The notes below the pieces were generated by a model. That model did no database searches, was not told the DNA's origin, and saw only the letters and a program-made list of their open reading frames with translations. A program made the translations under genes and the position numbers. This document shows, piece after piece, positions 47,701-59,667 of a DNA stretch of 64,000 nucleotides (positions within the stretch are counted from its first letter, which is position 1; every line of letters begins with the position of its first letter). This stretch comes from Protea cynaroides (taxonomy: Eukaryota > Streptophyta > Magnoliopsida > Proteales > Proteaceae). Location: assembly GCA_028583415.1 (NCBI GenBank), contig CM053266.1, forward strand, positions 46,192,726 through 46,256,725, given 5' to 3'.

Positions 47701-50700
47701 CACTGCCAGCAATGTGCTAAACCTGGACTGCTGATTGGAGATCATGTTGAAGCCACTCAGGCTTCACGCACAGGTTAACATTTGAAGGTTACAATCACCA
47801 AATCTCATTGACAACTTAGGAACCCCAAGTACATTTCCCTTCATAGAACTGCTAAAAAACATTCAGAGCACTAACAATGGTTCCAGACATACACAATCCC
47901 ACCATATGTTAAACTAATCTTGTCTTCAAAGGAGAGAAATATGCTTGATCCAGAAGCATTAGACTCCACAAAAGTTTATATAAGAATATGGTGCCATGTT
48001 TTGTGACCGAACAAAAGAATGCATAGAACAATTTCCACTTTACAAATTCTTAGGCTAATGGAATATCAACATAAATGTTCTCCATTAACAAAAGAAGTAT
48101 CCCATTTTTCGAGTGAATGCCAAAGTTCATCAACTCTGTGGCAGATATGTTGCCAAAGCAATGATAATGACCATTTATATTCGTGGAGACACATCTACTG
48201 GTTTTGTTTGTAATTAATAATATTGATTTGTTCTGCATTCGTTGTATTCATTCTTGTTTGTTTTGTAGCAAAGTGATAGAAATAAGCAATTAAGCAACCA
48301 ATTGACAAAACCCAGGCTTGCACAATATATTGTTAGGGAATTTAGCCCCATTGCATATGTTGATAGTCACATGCATAGGACAAATCTGAAACTAAGTAAT
48401 CGTAAGTTCCCTTGCAATTTGCAGGAAGGTTGAAACTCACCAGAATTAAGTCAGAGGTCTTGACTTAGCAATAGTCAAGAGGAAGACTAACATACCCGTG
48501 ATGCAGAGTCATATAACTGGATAGACCGATACGACCCGATTTGGCAACCCAGGCAAAGGCGGAACCAGACCAAGCCCAAACCAGGCTTTTGGTCTTGTAA
48601 GATTGGTGGGGGCTTAAATAGCTAATTGGGGTCAATTATGTAACTTGCCTTTACTATGGAGATAGATATGTAGGATTTTGATTTTCAGTTACTTTTGAAT
48701 TCTGTTTTGATTTTAGATTTCCATTAGGATATAGTTTGGTTTTAATTTCTTTATTTATGAGTTGTACCCATCGATTGGGGGAGTTGAATATCGGAATGAA
48801 AGTTGAGTTGAGTTAGCTTTGAGGCTGTGAAGTTGTGTGCGACCAGGTTGGTCGATTGCTCTCTTTCCCCTCTTTCTGTTCTCACTCTAGTTCTTCGATC
48901 TCAGGTACAATCTATTTCTCTACCTTTTATTTTATCTCTTCTTTCCTTCTTATATCATCTTGCTGTCTTACTGTTATTCTTCTATAAGTGATACCCTGTT
49001 TCAGATACACATAACAGTCCCTCCTCGTGTGATTGATCCCCTCTCATCTCTCCTCCTTTCGTCTACATATTTTAGGTGTCCGTTCAGTTGTCCTACACTA
49101 GGCAACTTGAACCCTAGAATTTCATCCCCAACAAACCCCACTGCCACGAGAACCAAATCAGAACTCAAATCTGGTTCCTGTGTTACCACCAGATTTAGTT
49201 TCAGATTTTAAAAACTCTTCCAACACTTGATGAGGAGCATAGACATACTCAACGCAGAAAAACCCCCGTGTTCTGCCCTTTCTAAAGGCCACAGCATGCA
49301 CAAAATAAAAGCAAACACCAGAGATGCACCCTCCAGGAGCAAGGTCTCTTACTTTTAACCAGTAAAAGATATAGGTGTGTGAGGCTTCTGTTTTGACACC
49401 TCAGAGAAAGCATTAAGGAAAACACCTAGAGGCTTATGGCACACACCAAGATATCAAGCCCACAATGAGCATGTATTATCATAACCTTCCATTATCCCAA
49501 GGATATTATTTTGGATTAATGAAGCCTATGGGACCCAGTATTTTATGGCTCCAAAAGGAACGCACATGATAAGAACACCTCAAAACATGAAATGCAGGGT
49601 AACTGCTTTATAAATTATAATCCAGAATAACGTTATTGCCATCATAGTAAGACAAAATTTATATTTTCAAATCCTTCAAACACCTCAGTTATCATGAATT
49701 TCATCATTATCATTTGTTTTGTCGTGTACTTTGACCTTCCTTTTTTGTAGAAGAATGCCATATCTTTTATGCACTTGTTTATTGAAAAGCTATGCTCACA
49801 ATACTCATGTTTCAAGCCTTGAGGGTTTAGACTCGCCTTTAGACAAACGAAACATCTCACTTCATGCCTTTAGCATTTGAAAATGTAGATCTACGCATCA
49901 AAAAAAAAAAAAAAAAGCAGATCTAAGGACCTCCTTCAGAAAACCAACGAAGCATCAAACGCCCCAGGGAAAGGGGAAGAATCCAGAACTGATCAACCAA
50001 CCCATAATCCACTTCAGAGAGCAATCACATATTTGTAATATGCATACCCTCATCAATCGCTGGCCTACCATGAGAATTTTATCCAAGACAATCATCCAAA
50101 AGCAGAAATACAAATAAATGCTCAGGGATGCCCAACAACTTTCTAGTTTGTAAGCCGAAAAATTCTGGAGGTGGCAATTTTAAATCTTAACCTGACTAGC
50201 CGTCACCTAAATCCACCTGTTTTTCTATTTGTTAAGTGTATTTTGGCTATAAACAACACAACCTTAATCCAAATTCTTCGAAGAAAAACAAGTTCCTATC
50301 CCAGCAACCACTTTGTGGTCCATCATCACCTCCAGATTATCCTGTCTACCATTCGTCATTCATTCAAACTCAACATGGCAGGTATTCCACAACTCCCTCA
50401 TTATCTTCCCTAAATCTACGATTTGCATTAGACAGTTTCATCCATAATCGTTACAGATAAAACAGATAAAACCGCGGGGCGGGAGGGACATGCAATCTTT
50501 GGCCAACCAGCATCCTTCCATCACACCAAATGGTAATTTCCCCTTAAACTTATCACTAGCACCTTAAAGAAGGGCATCTACACCAGAAGACTTGAAAGAG
50601 CTCCTCATAGATGAATTGTAGGACTGCCATATGTTTAGATGACCCTTTATACTAAACTGATAACCCTTCATTAAGCACCACTATCTTCAACTCCCAAAAT

Positions 50701-53192
50701 CATTTTGAATGTCAACATTCCGAAGGCAATAATGACCAATCTAAAAGATAAGAAAGTTAAAGAACGATAAGTAATACATGCCTCAATGTGATCAGCCAAC
50801 ACACCCATGGAGGTCTCCATCATCTTCACTTTGCCTTGCACCACATCCAATAAGCTTTACATGACCCCCAAACATAAAAATGTCAATTTCCTTACACACA
50901 GCCTGACAAATGGGGAAAGAAGTACCACAACGTAATACCACTACCTCAAGAAGCTCCCCATTTCCAGTCATCAGGGATTACCAAAAAAAAAAGGTTAAGT
51001 AACCCAGCCAACGCCAAAAAAGGATATTAACAACAAAACAAACTCCATCCTTTTCATGTAAGATCATACAATGAAGAAGATGATCTACATTTCATCATAC
51101 TTCTTGCAGGGCATGCAATCATTCTTCATAAAGTTCTATCAATAAGCAAAATGATAAGGCATAACCACTACGATTTACTTACTTTAACTGTGTGATGCAA
51201 CCCAAGTCTACTCCAGAAGGGGCCGAAAGAAGAACCTTCCAAAATTGGGCCAGGCCCAATTGGCTGACCAACCCACATTGTTCACGTGAACAGTGTTCAC
51301 GGTACTGTTCACGTGAACAGTACCAACAGCAGAAATTTTCCTTCTTTTGTTATTTCTTTCTTAAATTATTCTTAGATTTTGTTTCCTAAAGTTAAGTTAT
51401 GGATTGATATTTTGTAATTTGTTTTTTTGGAAACTTTCCTAAATCTATAAAGACAATTTTCCCTTTTAATTTATCTTAGGATATTTTTTTTAGATTGAAA
51501 ACTTTCCTAAATCTATAAAGGCAAGTTTCCCTTTTAATTTATCTTAGGATATTTTTTTAAGATGACTAAATCCTTCCTTATTTTGTAATCTTTCTTAAGT
51601 CTATAGATAAGATAAAGAAGAAGAGAGCCAACAGATTTAGACCAGAAAAAAGAAGAGAGTTTAGCTCCTAATTTTCTGGTTGAGTCTCATAGGTTGTGAG
51701 ACTCAACCGAAATATTATGTTTTATGGTTTTCTTGTCCTTCTGTTAATTCCTTCAAGTTCTTATTATTGCATACTGAATTGCGATACCATTAAGTGCTGA
51801 TTTGATCAACGAAAGCTCGTGGGATTAAAGATTAAAATCATATCGACCAGCTCTAACTAAACCAGTCCCGTTTTCAAATGATAGGTAGTTTTCAAAAAAT
51901 CACATCTCTCTCATCTGTGATCGGATCATCTCCAACTTTGGATATGTCTTCAAGTACATCTTAAAGATCATTTCCAAGTTTAAAGAACAACCAACGGTCA
52001 GATTCTCAGATAAGCCGAATTTTCTTTAAAGTCTCTATTCTGATTTCTGGGTTGGGTTAAAGAAAGATCCTGCAACGAAGGGATTAATTAGGATTGTCAT
52101 CCTTGAATCTCCTTTGCCATCACTGTGTCCTACAATTCTTAGCAAACTGCACTTACCAGGGAACAAAGGACTACCACAGGACATAACGGGAAAAGCTACC
52201 CCAAAGGGAAAGTTCGATAGAGGCACCATAAAAACCACGAGGAACAGTAGTTCATATTGCCGTCAGGTAAATAAAGGCTACAGACTACCACTAAACATCC
52301 CAAATTCGCCAATCAATTTACTTAAACCACCCCCAAAAAAAAAAACAAAAAAAAAGTGTAAGAAACCGTGAATCGTATATTTGCACCTATGTACATCTTT
52401 TACGGTATCAAAATCAGTAACCCAATTTGCAGACTACAAACTGTTAAATAAGTTTTAAGAAAGGAAAGAGGGGAGGGGGAGGGGGAGGGGGAGGGGGGAT
52501 CCAACTTAAGAAATTTTATGTAGAAACAGAAAGACGGAGCATACATACCCACAAAAATGGAAATTCCACAACATTATACGAAATGCACTCTACAAGTGAA
52601 GAAAAGTTCATTAGCACCGGATTTATTGGCGTAAACAAACCTAGATTCTTCAGTAGGAATCCAGTTCCAGTATCTCCGATCTTCAATCCCAGTTATCGAC
52701 AGGGCTTTCGCCGAGATCGACATACAAACACCTCCAGTAACCCTATCCACCCACACCTCCTGCAGGAGAAACCCACATCAACAAATAAATAAACAAATCA
52801 TTCCCGATGGTTCAAACCCTAAGCTGAAAAGCTAAGATGGAGTGAAATAGAAATTGAGGAAATAAGAGGAAAAGGAGAACCTTGTTGCCATCATCGAAAG
52901 GGATGGGACGAGAGATGAGAGCAAAGATATCTTTCTTGGAAAGATTCAGGTATCGCTCAGGGGGCAACAAATCGAGGAGGTGCTGGTAATTAGGGGGCAA
53001 TTTTGAATCCCAGACGGCGTCAGAAGATGCAGCACCCCGAAAGGCCCAATTGAGGCGAGCGAGGTTACATATCTCTGGCGGTGTCAAGTACATGAATACA
53101 GAAGCTACGCAACTCTCTGGTATGTCTCCTAGACCCGGACCAACGGCAGCGCCATTCACCCCTTCCGTCAATTGGGAGAACGACGCCCCCAT
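44761..53192 (-). CDS. F-box protein, PP2-A13/A12-like (Nictaba-type lectin domain)
   Basis: Three exons on the minus strand: 53192-52881, 52759-52641, 45190-44761, in frame with GT-AG introns, 286 residues (relatives about 290). The F-box lies at about 20-65 (GDIPESCVASVFMYLTPPEI, NLARLNWAFR, WDSKLP). The family joins SKP1-cullin ubiquitin ligases. The rest is a phloem-protein-2 domain: VWVDRVTGGVCMSISAKAL, GIEDRRYWNWIPTEESRF, QVWWFEVDG, the GKFFKRLGRR loop, HGWDIKPVRF and the terminal CTHSKGGLCVDSVFILP. The PP2 domain is a carbohydrate-binding lectin fold, so the protein may select glycoprotein targets. That is family knowledge and not visible in the sequence. Intron 1 is 121 bp and intron 2 is 7,450 bp. 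Which of PP2-A11 to A15 is the ortholog is not decided. Confidence 0.94.
45846..46151 (-). mobile_element. RTE LINE 3' end in F-box gene intron 2
   Basis: Begins with a CAACAACAACG tail and shares the 3' sequence of the RTE at 19223, extended to TCTCAAACGAATTTCTCGTA and TTATCATGTATCAG. Possible target duplication CATTAGGAATG (45835-45845) and CATTAAGAATG (46152-46162), 10 of 11 bases equal. It is 5'-truncated and lies in the sense direction of the host gene. Confidence 0.8.
46740..46870. repeat. Poly-C tracts in F-box gene intron 2
   Basis: Two C runs, about 18 bases near 46752 and about 12 near 46856, within C-rich low-complexity sequence. On the transcribed RNA these are poly-G. A T run followed by a G run of about 11 lies at 47450-47480. 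No gene is here. Confidence 0.75.
48490..49210 (+). mobile_element. Possible LTR-like sequence in F-box gene intron 2
   Basis: A GC-richer island with promoter-leader texture: GGGGGAGTTGAATATCGG, then TTCTCACTCTAGTTCTTCG and a T/C-rich tract. It resembles the R-U5 part of a plant LTR. Neither boundary nor partner LTR was found. Confidence 0.3.
51191..52075 (+). mobile_element. Probable LTR-derived sequence with hairpins and a 68-bp direct repeat
   Basis: Begins TGTGATGCAACCC. It contains an ATTGGGCC/GGCCCAAT hairpin, a 24-bp perfect palindrome (51301-51324) centred on CACGTG, two copies of a 68-bp unit (starts 51431 and 51499) each holding CTATAAA, and a GGTTGAGTCTCA/TGAGACTCAACC hairpin at 51678-51708. 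This layout fits U3, TATA and R of an LTR. The right end near 52075 and any target duplication are unresolved. Confidence 0.45.
52471..52499 (+). repeat. G-rich tract with G-quadruplex potential
   Basis: Four or more runs of four to six G separated by single A (GGGGGAGGGGGAGGGGG type) in F-box gene intron 2, about 140 bp beyond the exon 2 donor. The G-rich strand is opposite to the gene's RNA, which is therefore C/U-rich here. Confidence 0.8.
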
Positions 53193-53640
53193 TTTTTTTT
53201 CCCTCTCTCCGTATATGTATATATCTTTCCTTCACCCACTCCCTGTTCTTATACCTTCACTTCACCGTCATCTCCATCGCCATACTGCAAAATCCGAACT
53301 CCAGCTCCTGCCTGTGGTGGCGAAGTGCTGAAGCAACGGTGATGATTGTAGCAGTGAGACGAAAACAGAACAGAAATGTTCGTTTCCACGGACAGGCAGT
53401 CCCCAACGAACGAGAGAATGAACGATACAAGCCTCGTCTAAAACCCGCGTAAAAATGGCTTTTCTTTTTCTTTTTCTTTATGTTTTTTCTCCCCGCCGTA
53501 GAAATTAAAAGAATAATGGATGGGGTGTAGCTTAGGCGGGCCCAACACCACCCCAAAATTGTCATGTTCTGACACGTGGCCAAAGTAAATTTGGGTCCCA
53601 CCTGACAGTTTGCTTAAGCTGGAAATCAGCATCTTTGTGT
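53193..53640 (-). promoter_or_regulatory. Upstream region and probable leader of the F-box gene
   Basis: On the gene's strand a short upstream ORF of 8 codons lies at 53283-53257, ending 64 bases before the main ATG. A GATATATACATATAC stretch lies between it and the ATG. Further upstream the sequence is GC-richer, as expected of a promoter-proximal region. The transcription start is not known, so inclusion of the uORF in the mRNA is uncertain. Confidence 0.35.
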
Positions 53641-54444
53641 CCTAATCCAACTGTCTTGTGGAAGGATGCCGCACTCCAAATTGTGCAATTGATGTTTGGT
53701 GATTCCAAGTGGGATCCTCTCTAATAGACTACCAAGTTAGAGTGAGGATCTCAACCGTTGATAATGTATTAGGGATACATATATGCATATCGATGCATTA
53801 TGTGTGGTTCGGATCCTCATTGCTATTTAGTGGCCAGATTAAGGATATTTTTTGTGGTGATTCAGTGGTTAGAATCACTTGGTGTTCATACGAGTGTATG
53901 TAGCCGTCGAATCGCAGTTGAAGAATTGCTCAACTTGATATGAGTTCTTTCGGATGTAACAGAGATTGACTGTTGTTTTACAGAGAGGTGGGCAACGCTA
54001 CGCCAACAAGGCAGAGCCAACTAAATTATACGATTCGATTTCTTTAATAGAGACTCAAGGTCCTTCAGAGAAGAGAGAGATAGAGATAAAGGGTGCTGAC
54101 TGACGCTACTCTATCCAGGGTTTTTTTGAGTACTTCCTTTACTTTAAACTTCTTTTTGGATTCCCCCAAGAAAGTGGGCTTTCACATCTCTTTCTTCCCT
54201 GTTAATTTGAAATCTTCAAATTACCCTTTCCTGCAACGCTCCTGACACCCTCCAAAAATTTTGTTACTGGGAGAAAGAAAAAATTTTGTTACTGGGAGAA
54301 AGAAGGAGAGAGTTAGGAACAAATAATAGGGAAAGCCAAGGCAAGGATTAAACTAACTTTAAACGTATATGTGAACTTATGATTTAAAAGCATGTAAAAG
54401 CATAAAAAATAAATTGATTTCTATAAATATATACATTTAGCACT
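53641..54444. other. Intergenic with a small foldback element
   Basis: Around 53712-53820 a foldback of the CCTCTC-related type is seen: GGGATCCTCTCTAATAGACT on the left, CATATATGCATATCGATGCA in the centre and GGTTCGGATCCTCA on the right. A 26-bp unit AAAATTTTGTTACTGGGAG is repeated twice near 54255-54300. No gene. Confidence 0.4.
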
Positions 54445-54633
54445 AAGGTATTAAAGTAAAGGTTTAAACGGTTTTAATGGTTTCAAATAGTCAGATTAAA
54501 AGGTTTCATTCTTAAAATCATAATCAAACTGTTAATCAAACATTTAATTTTTTAAATCAGAATTGAACCGTTTAATAATCGTTTCGTAGTTTCGATTTAA
54601 CAGTTCGATTTGGTTTCATGTTTGACACCCTTA
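54445..54633 (-). mobile_element. hAT-like MITE
   Basis: The right end TTTGACACCCTTA is the reverse complement of the TAAGGGTGTCAAA end seen at 12957. The left end is less clear. The interior is rich in GGTTTAAACGGTT-type words. Confidence 0.4.
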
Positions 54634-56818
54634 GCCGATTCCACCTTATAACAACATGAGCTCATTGGTTGTCATGCACACACATCCAGGGAGGTAGGAT
54701 TCGAACCTGAGTCTGTGGATTAATGCCAGTCAAGCCGATCAATGACAACCACCACTCACTACACTTCAGGGCTCTTTCCCATAGTCAAAAAGTAATGATT
54801 CTTGTGAGACACGAACAAAAAAAGAGAGAAAGGAATGAGGAGGACCCTCTCATCCATAAGAGCAAAAAACAAGGATCATCTCCATTATCGTTGGAGAGAG
54901 CATCCATATCAATGTATAGATATGCACGCCGAATGAATGATTGGTCATTGAATATGCATTGGGCTCTTTCCTTATCTCCATTAGACTAAATAATCACCAA
55001 AATGCCATTCTGGATGTAGATTCTAAATCTCCAAAATAACTAATTGCTCGTCTCTATATATAAAAAAGTTCAAGTCACTTGCATGTATATGTACTCTTCA
55101 TAAAATTCTATTACCATCAATATAATGTAGGATCCATTAATTATAGACAATAATAAAATCTCATGAAGGATACAACTATTCCATATATAAAGATCTCATC
55201 ACGAAGTGGTCCTTAAACCTTTGATCTTATCTCACGACTGTTTGTTTTTTTCTTGTTTTTGTCAATACTCATTTTTATAAAGTTATTCCACTAATGTGTA
55301 ACTTGCATGACTTACGGAGTCTTCCATAATTTTTAATATTTCAAATCGAAACAAAGTATAATATCATCTTGATTATTTGTGAAGCATATTGCATCAAAAT
55401 TATAAAATTATAAAAAAAAAAAAAAAAAATCAAGGTAGTTATCCATACAATCACAATCTTATGCTTCTCCTCTCAAATATTATCATAATATTATCATAAT
55501 GTCGTAATAAACATGGGAGGCTGAAATGTCTATGTAGATTTTGGTCAAGGTTGATATCGATTTTTCATTATTTTTTTAATCATATGTCATTTACGTGTTT
55601 ATTCAACCAGTGGTTGTATCACTATTTATGGTATCAGATCATTTTTGGCATCGATCAATACTATGTTTGATACCGAATTAAGTGTCATGGCATGTGGCCC
55701 TACAGGCAATAGTGCAGGTGAACACCTGCTGCCTACAGGTGCGTGCCTATTGGCCTGTGGGCCAGTAGCCATGCGGGTGCGCCTGTGGGTTAGCTGCTGC
55801 CTACAGGCTTGTGTGGCTTCCGTAGGCTATATATATATATATATGATCCACAGCATTCAATCATGGTGGACGAGCGGTGGGAAAACACCACTCTGATCTC
55901 AAATGTAAAAACATCTACACACAAAGGTTGGACGACGATGGTGGAAATCGATCCCAAACTACGAGTATATCGAATTTATTTCTACATAATAACATGCCCA
56001 TTTGTTCTTCTAAGGGGAGGGCTTAAAAAAATCTTTCCCTACCATACACTCAACATACTTTTCTACACAATCACCTATAAGATAAGGCAAAAACTTTCTT
56101 CATTATTTATTTATTTATGATAATACTATTATATGTATCAATTCCACCCAAGAACTGCTGTATGGACATACACCCCATCACTACCTAACAATGAAATGTA
56201 CCAAAGTCAATTTATCCTTTTTCTAAACACAATTACTTGCATCCCTTATGGTCTTCTCTAGTATTTCAAATTAAAATGTATTGTAAGCATGTTGAGTTGA
56301 TAAAGTCAACCCAATCATGTCATAGTCATAGATAATGAATTCATATCTGAAATTAATTACAACTTGAAATATTTGGATTTAATTCATGCAATTAAAAAGG
56401 TAGCCAAATTTGGGTTGAAAAATATATAATGACAAAAAAGTGAAAGTAACTGGTTCATATATTAAATGTTTATATTAAAAACAAAGAAGAAAAAAAATGA
56501 GGGTTCCTTATGCCGTCAGTGTGGAAGCATTTTCCGCTACCACACCAATGGAGTGTAAGTAATCGTTTATTCGATAAGAAACCTACATGGTTAAGGAAAA
56601 GAGAAATTATGAAAGAACTTCCAAATCTAGCAACGTGGGGATCTTTGACCCTTCAATAATTCAAAACTAATTTATCTAGAGAAATTTACTCACACACCCC
56701 CTTGACATTTGGTGTATTATATAGAACTACCTTCTCTTGACAAAAATTAGACGAACTACACCTGAAACAATGTTTTGTAACAATATAGTCTACACCGGAC
56801 GTTAAAAACTAATGATAT
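54634..56818. other. Intergenic, no gene seen
   Basis: Holds a further small foldback near 54870-54985 (GGATCATCTCCATTATCG, then CATATCAATGTATAGATATG), a poly-A run at 55411-55428, and a GC-rich patch at 55688-55830 where CCTACAGG recurs four times. No coding exon is supported. Confidence 0.4.
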
Positions 56819-57022
56819 TTTTTTTAAGACTTTTTAAGATAATACTATCTTACTAAATGTAAAATTACATAAATATACCATCATCTATCTCTGGAATAAG
56901 GCCTCTATAAGTTTTCCAATTGCAGGTTGGAGAACTTGTAGAGATCTCATTCCAGAGATAAGCGATGGTATATTTATGTAATTTTACATTGAGTAAGGAT
57001 AGTATTGTCTTAAAAAAGTTTT
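56819..57022. mobile_element. Long-hairpin MITE (about 200 bp)
   Basis: The two halves are near-perfect inverted copies: TGTAAAATTACATAAATATA on the left and its complement TATATTTATGTAATTTTACA on the right, extending out to TTTTTAAGAC and GTCTTAAAAAA and in to AAGTT/AACTT. The loop is about 20 bases. A transcript would form a long double-stranded RNA. Confidence 0.8.
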
Positions 57023-57990
57023 AGAATTTCTCTCGTCAGTTTTTGGAATGCATTCTTGTTCTTGGATAATGGAATGTGTTAGAGACCTAAGCTCATTTTA
57101 GAACACATTCATTAGGCTATTCTGCATTATAAGCCCACAATGGAAATACTTCGCTATTTAACCCATTCTTATTCTTTTTAGGAATACAATTTTCATTCTA
57201 AGAATATATACCAAACACAGCCTTAATCTGCAATAGATTGAATAGTACTAATAAGTGTGTACTTTTGATCATCTATAGGGCTTGCCACCTTGAAAAAGTT
57301 CCTGCTCATGAATGATTAGAATGCCCAGTAATTGGGCCGGGCTTAAATCCAAGCCTGAGTCCCTGACCAACTAAGAATGGATTCAGACTCTAGCCTTTCT
57401 CAGACCAATTTGATCCAAAATATAACCCTAAAACATAAATGTCTTCAGCCAACTCATTAACATCCTAACTCTTGAATGAATAACTAAACTAACTCAGTTG
57501 ATAAGGTTACTTGCTGGCAGTAGCAATCACATGAGGGGTTTGGATTGGGGAAGAGGTTTGTTTGTGGGATGGTGGGGTCCTTCTTCCTTGAACCCAATAA
57601 TAGGGGGGTGTCCTAAATTTTTTGTGGGCCCACAATCCACCATAACCATGAATATAAGATAGTAATGGCGAATCTTCAATTCAATTGGAATAAAAATCTC
57701 TCTTGAGTCTTGGCATGCTCATGGTGTTGGAAGGGGTATTGAATACTTAGAAATTGATACACAATCGCATACATATCAACTGATCTATTGAGATGTCATA
57801 TAATTTTGCCCATGTGACGGATTAAAATGTTGAGTCATCTAATACTGTATTGATCAAATATTCATATCGACCACTATCGATATTGATACGAATCAACCCC
57901 TGATTCAAATACCTAAAACGTGGTCAAATTGGACAATATTACTGATTGTAGGCCTTCTCTTGAAGCTGTTATTACGATAAGGGTACTATT
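57023..57990. other. Intergenic, no gene seen
   Basis: AT-rich sequence with no recognisable element. It contains words such as ATCGACCACTATCGATATTG that recur near 14110 and 55550, pointing to old shared repeats. Confidence 0.35.
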
Positions 57991-59667
57991 AAGGGTGTTA
58001 AATGTTATGATTTCGGGTTCAAGGTTCAATGCATGGAGTAAACCGAACCTTCTATTAAATTGTTTGAAAATCCTTGCCAAAATTGATTAGTGTAGTGTGG
58101 TTCAACGGTTTTTAAACGGTGCTCGAACTTACAATTTAAATGGTCTTCTCTCAAATGCCTAGAGTCTCTTAGTCTCTTAGCCCTAATCAATATTAGGGAA
58201 ATGGGTAAATGCCTAAATAACTATAGGGTAAAAGACAGTTACCTCTCCTGTAACTTACCTTATTGACAGTTGACCCCCAAAGGTTTCAAAAAAAACAATT
58301 ACTTCCCCTAAATAACTATTAAAATCCAAATAACCCACCTGCCAGGAATATTCCATTATATAGTAACGGTAGGAGTCCAATAGTTTGTTAATACCGGACT
58401 ACCCTTTTAGAGATATGAACTACCCATTTAGAGATATGAACTACTCATTTTACCCTTACTATTTAGGAAAGCTACTATTTGCCAGTCGAACGATTCCCCA
58501 ATTCCTTGCTTGCTCACCACAGTCAAGCTCACTGTTATTCCGTTTTCCAAACCTTTGAATCGCCGTCGTCTTCAGAGCTCTCTACCGCTGCAAATCCTTG
58601 AACATTGAAGCAACTCATCATTCGAAATGTTTCCTCTTAAATCTTGAAGCAGTAAGGAGTCTTCGAAATATTTTCGCTGAAATCTTGAAGCAGTTTCATC
58701 CTGTCGCTGTAAGGAGCTTGAAGTTCCCATGTTCCTTCGAAATTTTGAAACACAAACTGCTGCAAATCCTTGGGAGATATGACCACTTCAAATCTTGAAG
58801 CACAAACCGGTTCCAAGCATGAAGCACTGACCGCTGCAAATCCTTAAGCACTGCCCACCATTCGAAACCCTACCTGCTGCTGCAAACATTGAAACAATAA
58901 AGCACTGTAAGGACTATCTTTTAATTAACTTTTAATAAGTAATAAGATGCTTCATCTTCGAAACCCCCAAATTTTGAGATTATTTAATGTCGATTTTGAG
59001 GTTCACAGTCTAACCCACCCCGTCCCTATTTTTTATTATTTTTAATAATTTGACCTAGGATTGGGGATTATTTAAACACAACACTATAAGATGAGAAGAA
59101 GAAGATGCCTCACTGGTCGCTTGAAATACCTCTGCTTACAGTTATGTCCAACAGATCATCTTAGCCCCATAAGAAACGTCGTAAGGTAAAATGAGAAGAA
59201 GATGAGATTAGGGTTTATTTTAGTTGGATATAAAAATGTTATATTGGTCTTTTAACAGTAATAAGATTTAAAATATTGATAAAAGGTTGAGAGTAAAGTT
59301 GTCCATAAAAAATTTAACTTTAACATTGTTAAAAATTAGGACTATTTGGATTTTAATAGTTATTTAGGGGAGGTAACTGTCTTTTTTGAAACCTTTGGAA
59401 GTCAACGGTCAATAAGGTAAGTTATTGGGGAGGTAACTGTCTTTTACCCATAACTATAAGGTAGTTGGTTTTAAAAACGATTCAGTTAAACGGTGTTAAT
59501 CAAGTTGCACCATTGGTTAAACGATTTATAATCAAATCAAATCGTTTAAGTAAACAGCGTCAAATTACAAATCAAAATCGAATCATTTAATAAATGATTT
59601 ATCGATTACAATATAAACCGTTCAATTCAAGTTTATTGACGGATTGATTTCATTTTTAACACCATTA
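57991..59667 (+). mobile_element. hAT-like element interrupted by a Mutator-like element
   Basis: Left end TAAGGGTGTTAAATG and right end CATTTTTAACACCATTA are inverted relatives. The interior has TTTAAACGGTG and AAACGATTTATAATC words, as in the 54445 element. Without the nested insertion it would be about 445 bp. Target duplications are not clear. Confidence 0.5.
58226..59449. mobile_element. Mutator-like non-autonomous element with 9-bp target duplication
   Basis: A 1,224-bp element with perfect 9-bp flanks ATAACTATA (58217-58225 and 59450-59458), the size typical of Mutator superfamily insertions. The terminal inverted repeats are about 107 bp, starting GGGTAAAAGACAGTTACC. Within each repeat the word GACAGTTACCTCCCC (or a variant) appears at the tip and again about 75 bp in. 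The interior (58470-58920) is built from recurring CTTGAAGCA, CATTCGAAA and GCTGCAAATCC words and may be a captured, internally repeated host fragment. No transposase is present. Confidence 0.88.

Noticed and set aside
54660..54740. tRNA-like GGATTCGAACC box
   Set aside because: The reverse complement has a B-box-like word, but no cloverleaf with paired acceptor and anticodon arms could be drawn.
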